Shown here: piece by piece, positions 1 through 5,158 of the stretch
Layout of the letters: each line of letters opens with the position of its first letter
How positions within the stretch are numbered: position 1 is the stretch's first letter
Assembly: GCA_012036375.1 (NCBI GenBank)
Contig: JAAUOI010000141.1
Location: 1-7,682 of the forward strand
DNA: 7,682 nucleotides
Direction: 5' to 3'
DNA from: Allobrachymonas sp.
Lineage (GTDB): Bacteria; Pseudomonadota; Gammaproteobacteria; Burkholderiales; Burkholderiaceae_C
Position numbers and translations under genes: made by a program
The notes under the pieces: model-generated
The model's input: only the letters and a program-made list of their open reading frames with translations
The model's database searches: none
What the model was told of the DNA's origin: nothing

Positions 1-500
1 GCATGGGCCTGACCTATGCCACCAGCAACCGCGGCGCCTGCCACCTGCGCAGCTACACCGTCGCGTCCGAGGTGCTCGGCATCCCCGTGAAGACCGATCC
101 GCTGGTGGCCGACGGCAAGGCTGAACTGGTGATCGCCTTCCAGGACGCGACGGCCGCCTTCGACTCCGCCGGCATCTGCATCTTCACCAGCTTCGCCTGG
201 GGCCTGGCCGACGTCGCGCCGCAAGTCGCGGCAGCGTGCGGCCCCGAGTTCACGCTGGAGAACCTGGCCAAGATCGGCGAGCGCATCTGGAACATGGAGC
301 GCGAGTTCAACAACGCGGCGGGCTTCACCAAGGCCGACGATTCGCTGCCTAAGCGCCTCTTGACTGAAGCCGCCACCAGTGGCCCAACCAAAGGCAAAGT
401 GAGCGAACTAGCCAAGATGCTGCCCAAGTACTACGAAGTGCGCGGCTGGGACCCAGAAGGCCGGCCAACGGCGAAGACCAAAGAGCGTTTGGGGCTTTGA
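1..500 (+). CDS. aorB: Tungsten-containing aldehyde:ferredoxin oxidoreductase, catalytic subunit (C-terminal part; 5' end outside window)
   Basis: The open frame enters from the left edge (codons in register with position 3) and stops at TGA 498-500, giving about 165 C-terminal residues of a family whose members are usually about 580-620 residues. Seen: the AOR-type stretch YATSNRGACHLRS near the start, and D-x-x-G-I-C (DSAGIC, Cys codon 177-179). In characterised AORs the equivalent DxxGxC motif contacts the pterin and supplies the last Cys ligand of the [4Fe-4S] cluster. The other three Cys ligands lie upstream of the window. Family knowledge: the enzyme oxidises aldehydes to acids, or reduces acids, using a bis-pterin W cofactor in the cytoplasm. 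The flavoprotein gene downstream matches the AorABC layout known in Aromatoleum, where the W subunit is AorB; the symbol rests on that arrangement. No frameshift is seen in this part. The last ~40 residues are Lys-rich and end in KERLGL. Confidence 0.9.
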   Translation, partial: MGLTYATSNRGACHLRSYTVASEVLGIPVKTDPLVADGKAELVIAFQDATAAFDSAGICIFTSFAWGLADVAPQVAAACGPEFTLENLAKIGERIWNMEREFNNAAGFTKADDSLPKRLLTEAATSGPTKGKVSELAKMLPKYYEVRGWDPEGRPTAKTKERLGL

Positions 501-554
501 TAGTGTGTTGCAATGCTGAGTGATTGGCTTTGCAACCGCCCTTAGTTTCCGTTG

Positions 555-655
555 CGCGAAAGACGCGAAAGTTACGCGAAAGTTACGCGAAAGACGCTAA
601 AAGAAAACCAAAAGGTCTTTTTCGCGGTTTTCGCGTAACTTTCGCGTCTTTCGCG
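555..655. repeat. Large perfect inverted repeat (27-bp arms) built of CGCGAAAG-type units
   Basis: Positions 555-581 are the exact reverse complement of 629-655, with a 47-nt loop. The left side consists of tandem variations of the unit CGCGAAAG/ACGCGAAAGTT (555-594), and the loop carries a further imperfect pair (CGCGAAAGAC near 586-595 against GTCTTTTTCGCG at 615-626). It occupies most of the 197-nt gap between the AOR gene and the flavoprotein gene. It has no 3' T-run in the terminator position, so a simple intrinsic terminator is unlikely. It looks like an interspersed extragenic palindromic element; a role in mRNA processing between two operon genes is possible but not shown. Confidence 0.85.
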
Positions 656-685
656 TTCCTGAACCCGCATTTGAATTTTTTGTTT

Positions 686-690
686 GAGGA
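686..690 (+). promoter_or_regulatory. Ribosome binding site for the flavoprotein gene
   Basis: GAGGA lies 7 nt before ATG 698. It decides the start: the open frame runs upstream to 524 but crosses the inverted repeat, while the FAD-binding beta strand (MHHIIIGAGPAG) begins exactly at 698. Confidence 0.75.
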
Positions 691-697
691 CAGAGTT

Positions 698-1995
698 ATG
701 CACCACATCATCATCGGCGCGGGCCCGGCGGGCGTGATTGCCGCAGAGACGATTCGCAAACAAGCGCCGCGTGACGAGATCACCTTGATTGGCGACGAGA
801 AAGAAGCGCCGTATTCACGCATGGCCATTCCCTATTTGCTCGTGGGCAATATTCAAGAGCAGGGCACACATCTGCGCAAAAGCGCCACGCACTATGAAGA
901 TTTGAGGATAAATCGCGTGATAGCCGGCGTAAAATCTGCGCAGAGTGCTACTAAAACAATAGTACTTGATGATGGCAAGAGCCTCAAGTTCGATACACTC
1001 TTGATCGCCACAGGCTCGCATCCCATCAAGCCGCCTGTGCCTGGCATCGATGCAGAAGGCGTTCATAACTGCTGGACTTTGGAAGACGCACGCAGCATCA
1101 TGAAGCTGGCCAAACCCGGTGCCAAAGTCTTGCAATTGGGCGCTGGCTTTATTGGCTGCATCATCATGGAAGCGCTGGCCGCGCGGGGCGTAGAGCTTTC
1201 CGTGGTGGAAATGGGCGACCGCATGGTGCCGCGCATGATGGGGCCGACTGCGGGCGGCATGATTCGCGAATGGGTCCAAGCCAAAGGCGTGAAGGTGCAT
1301 ACCGGCACGAAGGTCGAAGCCATTACGCCGGGCAAGCCCTTAAAGGTCAAGCTCTCCAACGGCACCACGATGGAGGCTGATTTGGTGATCAGCGCAGCGG
1401 GCGTGCGCCCTGCGATTGGGTTTTTGGAGGGCAGCGGCATCACGTGCTTGCTCGGCGTGCTCACCGATGAGCATTTGCAAACCAATGTGCCTGGCATTTT
1501 TGCGGCGGGCGACTGCGCCGAAGCCTTTGACAAGGTGAGCGGCAAAACCATTGTGAGCGCGATTCAGCCCAATGCGGCCGAGCAAGCCCGCGTAGCCGCG
1601 CTCAACATGGTCTCGCATGCGCGTGGCCTCAAAGCGCAAGCGAATTTGCGCGGCGTCACGCAAATCAACGTGCTCGATACCTTGGGCATGATTTCCACCA
1701 GCTTTGGCGATTGGCAAGGCGCCCGGGTGGCGAGCATGTGGAAATCACCGATGCAGCCAAGGGCAGACACCTGAGTTTGCAATTTCAAGGAGACGTGCTG
1801 GTCGGCTGCAACAGCGTCGGCTGGACGGAGCACGTCGGCGCCATGCGCGGCTTGGTCGAAGGCCAAATTCACATGGGCGAGTGGAAAGACAAACTCAAAA
1901 AAGATCCGACTCAGCTCATGGCCGCCTACATTGCCAGCGCTCAGGCTCAAAATGCATGGAATGGCGCGGCGGATGTGGCCAGGCGAGGATGTTAA
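698..1995 (+). CDS. aorC: FAD/NAD(P)-dependent oxidoreductase, AorC-like flavin subunit (one frameshift)
   Basis: A pyridine-nucleotide-disulfide-type flavoprotein of about 432 residues once one frameshift is joined. Seen: N-terminal FAD Rossmann motif GAGPAG at residues 7-12; TLLIATGS near 100-107; a second, NAD(P)-binding motif LGAGFIG at 147-153; and TNVPGIFAAGD near 262-272, the FAD-ribityl motif of this superfamily. The frame from 698 would stop at 1772-1774, but similar coding resumes in the next frame from about 1720 and runs to TAA 1993-1995. Adding one C to the CCC run at 1722-1724 restores DWQGAPGGEHVEI. Family knowledge: Aromatoleum-type AOR carries such a FAD subunit (AorC), which links ferredoxin-level electrons to NAD+. 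Rubredoxin/ferredoxin reductases are alternatives, but the position just after the W subunit favours AorC. Residues about 75-89 are encoded by a copy of an interspersed repeat (921-964). Confidence 0.85.
921..964 (+). repeat. Interspersed repeat, copy 1 (inside the flavoprotein gene)
   Basis: Begins with TAGCCGGCGTAAAAT (921-935), which recurs exactly at 6254-6268. By hand alignment, similarity continues for another 29 nt (20 of 29 identical) and includes a small stem, TACTA against TAGTA. The copy is in frame within the flavoprotein gene and encodes the segment around AGVKSAQSATKTIV. Confidence 0.65.
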
Positions 1996-2004
1996 TTTTT
2001 TCAT

Positions 2005-2033
2005 ACCATTCGGGCTGAGTTTGTCTAAGCCTC
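2005..2033 (+). repeat. REP-like short interspersed repeat, copy 1
   Basis: A 29-nt element between the flavoprotein gene and the MoaD-like gene, matching 2351-2379 at 25 of 29 positions. Its core (TTCGGGCTGAGTTTGTC) resembles the very common proteobacterial repeat with core TTCGACAAGCTCAG (its reverse complement). The resemblance is from memory. Confidence 0.7.
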
Positions 2034-2059
2034 CTAAGCCTCTAAGATCAGCTTTTGAT

Positions 2060-2311
2060 ATGAAAATCACCTTCAAACTTTTCGCCACGCTTGGCGACTA
2101 TTTACCAGCGCATCGCAAAGGCAACGAAGTCGAGATCGACATCGATCCCGCGCATAGCATCATGCAAATCATTGAGCCCTACGGCCTGCCGCCCAAGCTT
2201 GTGCATCTGGTGCTCGTCAACGGCCACTACATCAACCCTGAAGATCGCGCCACTCGCACTTTGCAAGAAGGCGATGCGTTGGCGATTTGGCCGCCCATAG
2301 CGGGTGGATAG
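2060..2311 (+). CDS. MoaD/ThiS-family ubiquitin-fold sulfur carrier, associated with AOR
   Basis: An 83-residue protein with the beta-grasp pattern of MoaD/ThiS: a first strand ITFKLFATLGDYL, the VEIDI strand, LVHLVLVNG, then LQEGDALAIWPPIAGG. It ends in Gly-Gly (residues 82-83), the tail that is adenylated and thiocarboxylated in these carriers. ATG 2060 is chosen because the beta-grasp fold starts there; upstream codons fall in a REP-like repeat. No strong Shine-Dalgarno sequence is visible. Family knowledge: MoaD donates sulfur to form the dithiolene of molybdopterin/tungstopterin. MoaD-like genes accompany AOR genes in several bacteria (I recall this for the Aromatoleum aor operon), so a dedicated role in W-pterin supply is inferred. 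A ThiS-type role in thiamine synthesis is less likely, since no thi genes are nearby. Confidence 0.85.
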   Translation: MKITFKLFATLGDYLPAHRKGNEVEIDIDPAHSIMQIIEPYGLPPKLVHLVLVNGHYINPEDRATRTLQEGDALAIWPPIAGG

Positions 2312-2350
2312 GCTGGAGGTTAAAGGCATAAGATTTGCCTTAGTCTTTTA

Positions 2351-2379
2351 ACCATTCAGGCTGAGCCTGTCAAAGCCTC
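2351..2379 (+). repeat. REP-like short interspersed repeat, copy 2
   Basis: Same orientation as the copy at 2005-2033 (25 of 29 identical), so the two copies bracket the MoaD-like gene. This copy keeps GGCTGAGCCTGTC, closer to the usual repeat core. Confidence 0.7.
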
Positions 2380-2481
2380 ATTGCGAATCGGTGTAAGAAA
2401 CTACGCCGTCGTTACTACTAATTGCATAGCACCCCGCGCAATCAATACGCCGGCTACCCTTCACTTTTGATTAAAAAATCT

Positions 2482-2781
2482 ATGCAAAGCCACTACGCCG
2501 AACAATTTGACCGTGAAATGGGCTGCACCGAAGCCGAATGGCTCGGCTGGCTGCCTGCCGCGATGGGAGATGTGCAGTGGCAGCAAACATCCGACAGCGC
2601 ACATGCTCAATTGGAGGGTGGTCAGTTAGACATCACTTGGCAAACCGCCGAACCCCGCCGCATCGCTCTCTTTAAAATCCCCCGCCTGCTCGTGAGCTTC
2701 AAATTCCAAGGCTTGAGCGATGCCCAGCGCTATGCTTTCATGAAGCGTTTTGATTTGTATATGCAGCGCGGCGGAGGATAG
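2482..2781 (+). CDS. Hypothetical protein, 99 aa, C-terminal triple Gly, downstream of MoaD-like gene
   Basis: I cannot assign a function. The ATG at 2482 is preferred over TTG 2422 because the upstream codons lie in repeat-like intergenic sequence; neither start has a clear Shine-Dalgarno sequence. The protein begins MQSHYAEQFDREMGCTEAEW, with Trp-rich WLGWLP and VQW segments, continues with a beta-like stretch (LDITWQTAEPRRIALFKIPRLLVSFKF), and ends in an amphipathic helix and YMQRGGG. There is no signal peptide or membrane segment. I have a general memory of similar unnamed small proteins in Burkholderiales. Its composition looks native and coding, and its place just after the MoaD-like gene suggests, but does not prove, a link to cofactor or AOR maturation. 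The terminal glycines resemble a carrier tail superficially, but the rest is not a recognisable beta-grasp. Confidence 0.7.
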   Translation: MQSHYAEQFDREMGCTEAEWLGWLPAAMGDVQWQQTSDSAHAQLEGGQLDITWQTAEPRRIALFKIPRLLVSFKFQGLSDAQRYAFMKRFDLYMQRGGG

Positions 2782-2794
2782 TCAGCACGCATCA

Positions 2795-2816
2795 AATATT
2801 CTCTTGACGGAATATT
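2795..2816. promoter_or_regulatory. Probable operator: AATATTC-N8-GAATATT palindrome
   Basis: Perfect 7-bp arms at 2795-2801 and 2810-2816 enclose the -35 box of the toxin promoter. An Xre-type antitoxin dimer bound here would block RNA polymerase, the usual autoregulation of type II toxin-antitoxin operons. Binding by the protein encoded at 3197-3520 is inferred. Confidence 0.65.
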
Positions 2817-2832
2817 CTTTTCAAGCTATATT
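2804..2832 (+). promoter_or_regulatory. Sigma70-type promoter of the toxin-antitoxin operon
   Basis: TTGACG (2804-2809), a 17-nt spacer, then TATATT (2827-2832): near-consensus boxes at the ideal spacing. The expected transcription start (about 6-7 nt after the -10 box) falls on or beside ATG 2838, so the message would be leaderless or nearly so. Confidence 0.75.
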
Positions 2833-2837
2833 TCCGC

Positions 2838-3197
2838 ATGGCTTGGGAAGTTGAATACACAGATGAATTCGAGACTTGGTGGGCGGGGCTCACTGAAGCT
2901 GAGCAAGTTTCCCTCGCCGCTTCGGTGGGGTTGTTGGAAGCCAGAGGCCCGAATCTTGGACATCCCCACAGCAGCGGCATCAACGGCTCACGTCATGGGC
3001 ATATGCGCGAGTTACGCACACAGTATGCAGGTAAGCCCTATCGCACGCTCTATGCTTTCGACCCGCGCCGTATGGCCATTTTGCTGTTCGGTGGCGATAA
3101 AACGGGCAACGAGCGCTGGTATGACATTCATGTGCCCATTGCCGACAGGCTGTACGACGAACATCTTGCGCAATTACAGCGCGAAGGAGAAATTTGA
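2838..3197 (+). CDS. RelE/HigB-like (Gp49 type) type II toxin
   Basis: A 119-residue protein with the layout of phage Gp49-like/HigB toxins: N-terminal MAWEVEYTDEFETWW, a helical part (residues 18-36), then the beta-sheet core with MRELR (56-60), YRTLYAFDP (68-76) and LLFGGDKTG (82-90), and a C-terminal helix with ADRLYDEHL. Family knowledge: these toxins cleave mRNA at the ribosome; the basic and aromatic residues of the sheet (R57/R60, Y68, R69, K88) are the likely active surface. The start is set by the promoter and by the characteristic N-terminus; no Shine-Dalgarno sequence exists between the -10 box and ATG. The stop codon overlaps the antitoxin ATG by one base (TGATG), as expected of a coupled pair with toxin first, the HigBA order. 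Confidence 0.9.
   Translation: MAWEVEYTDEFETWWAGLTEAEQVSLAASVGLLEARGPNLGHPHSSGINGSRHGHMRELRTQYAGKPYRTLYAFDPRRMAILLFGGDKTGNERWYDIHVPIADRLYDEHLAQLQREGEI
3183..3189 (+). promoter_or_regulatory. Ribosome binding site for the antitoxin gene
   Basis: GAAGGAG lies inside the toxin's last codons, 7 nt before ATG 3197. The antitoxin has a strong site while the toxin has none, which would favour antitoxin production from the same mRNA. Confidence 0.75.
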
Positions 3198-3520
3198 TGG
3201 CTAAAAAATTTTCTGAGCTACGCGCCAAGATGTCGCCCGCTGCGCGTGCGCAAGCCGCACAGCAAACGCAAACCATGCTGACTGAAATGCCCCTGCACGA
3301 GCTGCGCCGCGCACGCGGTTTGTCTCAAAAAATGCTGGCTGAGGCTTTGCATGTGCAGCAACCTTCTGTCGCCAAGATGGAGCGGAGAACGGATATGTAT
3401 ATCTCTACATTGCGTAGCCATATTGAGGCGATGGGCGGTGAGCTTGAGGTCGTGGCTAAATTTCCTGATGGAACGGTGAAGATCAATAATTTTGCTGAAC
3501 TGGCTGATATATCATCTTAG
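3197..3520 (+). CDS. Xre-family antitoxin (HigA-like)
   Basis: A 107-residue helix-turn-helix protein. The first ~30 residues are a helical, Ala/Gln-rich arm. The HTH domain spans about 34-70 (LHELRRARGLSQKMLAEALH, then QQPSVAKMERRTDM), and the tail LRSHIEAMGGELEVVAKFPDG is typical of antitoxins paired with Gp49-like toxins. ATG 3197 is chosen because of the GAAGGAG site and the overlap with the toxin stop; a TTG at 3194 is also in frame but less likely. Role by family: it neutralises the toxin encoded at 2838-3197 and represses the shared promoter, probably through the palindrome at 2795-2816. The metallopeptidase gene follows after 15 nt without an evident terminator, so the transcript may continue. 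Confidence 0.9.
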   Translation: MAKKFSELRAKMSPAARAQAAQQTQTMLTEMPLHELRRARGLSQKMLAEALHVQQPSVAKMERRTDMYISTLRSHIEAMGGELEVVAKFPDGTVKINNFAELADISS

Positions 3521-3535
3521 TTGATTGCTATCGTT

Positions 3536-4682
3536 ATGGCTGAAACTAAAGAAGCGCTACCTGTAACCCCATCTGTTATCCAATGGGCAAGGGAGCACGC
3601 TGGCTTCTCAATAGATGATGCCAGCAAGATTTTCAAAAAAATCACCTATTGGGAAGCTGGCGAAGATGCGCCTTCATATCCCCAGCTTGAACAAATGGCC
3701 GAAAAGTTCAAAACGCCAGTTGCTGTATTTTTCTTCCCGCAACCACATGATATACCTAGTATTGAGAAATCTTTCCGTACCCTAACTGCAAGTGATTTTG
3801 CTGCAATCCCGCGCACCGTTCGCCTTTTTCTACGACGAGGGCAAGCGATGCAACTCAATTTGGGTGAGCTTAATGATGGCAGGAATCCTGCTTCTAAGTT
3901 AATTACACGAGATATCAAGCCGACATCCAATATTTCGCTTGATAGTCTCGCTGCCGAAATCCGTAAATATCTTGGGATTTCTATCGAGCAGCAGTCTACT
4001 TGGAAGAGTCTCGATAAAGCGATGGAGGCTTGGCGAGATGCATTCGCTCAAGTTGGCATCTACGTCTTTAAAGATGCCTTCCGCGCTAAAAATTACTTTG
4101 GATTTTGTCTTTACGATGATGAGTTCCCAATCATTTACGTCAACAATAGTTTTCCGAAGTCGCGCCAGATATTCACACTCTTTCATGAGCTTGGGCATTT
4201 ATTGTTTCAAACCAGTGGTATTGATATTTTTGATGACGAGTTCATTAATCGATTGCCACCAAGCGAGCAAAAGATTGAAGTAATTTGCAATGGTTTAGCT
4301 GCTCGGGTACTTGTACCCGATGATGTTTTTGAAAACTCATGCGAGGTAGATCTGCAGATCGGGAAACCGCAAGCCATTTGGCTATGTATTTCAGCGTCAG
4401 CCGAGAGGTCATCTATCGTAAGTTACTTGATCGCAAGCAGATTGACTTTATGGAATACAAGGCTGCAGCCAATTTTGGGAAAGTCAAGTTAAATCTGCTA
4501 AAGAGTCAAGCGGAAATTTTTATAACAGTCATCACGCCTATCTCGGGCCGCAATACATTGATCTGGCGTTTACTCGTTACTATCAACAGCGCTTTGACGA
4601 TTCGCAACTTGCAGAGTACTTAAATCTTAAGCCAAAGAATTTTCAGACGTTTGCAGAGAAATTCGCTGGAGGCGGGCTCTGA
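3536..4682 (+). CDS. Xre-HTH / ImmA-IrrE-type zinc metallopeptidase (COG2856-like; two frameshifts)
   Basis: Joined over two single-base deletions this is about 382 residues, normal for the family. Seen: N-terminal HTH-like segment (IQWAREHAGFSIDDASKIF, then YWEAGE and LEQMAEKFKTPVAVFFFPQP, residues 14-70); peptidase motif HELGH at 217-221 (H217, E218, H221); and a likely third zinc ligand E248 in EVICNGLAARVLVP. The first shift is near 4351-4354 (frame 2 to 1, restoring EVDLADRETASHLA), the second in the TTTT run 4473-4476 (restoring AANFWESQ). The third frame ends GNFYNSHHAYLGPQY, then FAEKFAGGGL and TGA 4680-4682. Family knowledge: ImmA/IrrE-type peptidases cleave repressors, and COG2856 proteins occur in toxin-antitoxin-like and defence gene pairs. 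The stop overlaps the PIN gene's ATG by one base, so the two are probably translationally coupled. ATG 3536 has no clear ribosome site; TTG 3521 is an alternative. Base composition is richer in A+T than in the flanking metabolic genes. Confidence 0.85.
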
Positions 4683-5145
4683 TGTACGTTTTTGATACCA
4701 ATGTCATATTGCACCTACACAAGCACTATTACAGATCGCGATTTGTATCGTTATAGAAGAATTTTGATGAGTTGGTAATTGCAGGACAGATCACGTCAAC
4801 GCGAGAGGTATTCAATGAGTTGAATGATGGTGCTGGCGCGGACACTGATTGGGCTAACGCAAATGCAAAGCTTTTCGCTACACCAGATGCAAAAGAAGGT
4901 GCATTTGTCGCCAAAATCTATGGTGTTGCGCACTTTCAGGCAAATATAGAGCGGCAAAAGATTATTCGCGGTGGGCGCAATGCTGATGCCTTCGTCATTG
5001 CACGAGCTTTTTCTGTGAGCGGTACGGTAGTTACTAAGGAAAAACTTAAGCCGAACGCGGTCAAGATTCCTAATATTTGTGAGTATTTCGGGATACCTTA
5101 CCTTGATCTCGAGGATTCATGGAAAAGGAAAACTGGACTTTCTAA
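4682..5145 (+). pseudogene. DUF4411-like PIN-domain protein (in-frame amber plus one frameshift)
   Basis: Reconstructed length is about 154 residues, usual for DUF4411 PIN proteins. Seen: N-terminal YVFDTN with acidic D5, REVFNEL (E42/E46), NADAFVIARA (D102) and VVTKEK, the acidic pattern of PIN ribonucleases, then KIPNICEYFGI. Two lesions are present. TAG at 4754-4756 (residue 25, context FVSL-stop-KNFDEL) sits where relatives as I remember them have Trp, so one G-to-A change explains it. A missing G at 5113-5114 also shifts the end; restoring it gives LEGFMEKENWTF and TAA 5143-5145, a typical family C-terminus. Uncorrected, the frame runs on into xdhC. The ATG overlaps the ImmA stop. By family the PIN domain would be an RNase toxin or effector and the ImmA protein its partner; that pairing role is inferred. 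Whether the lesions are real or sequencing errors is undecided. Confidence 0.8.
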
Positions 5146-5158
5146 CAGACATTCTTCG

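Noticed and set aside
555..655. CRISPR array from the repeated CGCGAAAG units
   Set aside because: Units are only 8-11 nt, adjacent and without regular unique spacers; the structure is an inverted repeat.
524..697. N-terminal extension of the flavoprotein reading frame
   Set aside because: It translates the CGCGAAAG inverted repeat into a basic Lys/Arg-rich and Phe-rich stretch; the ribosome site at 686-690 and the FAD motif place the start at 698.
815..1300. A 161-residue His-rich minus-strand frame
   Set aside because: It is a shadow of the flavoprotein gene; its His-rich composition reflects the complementary codons.
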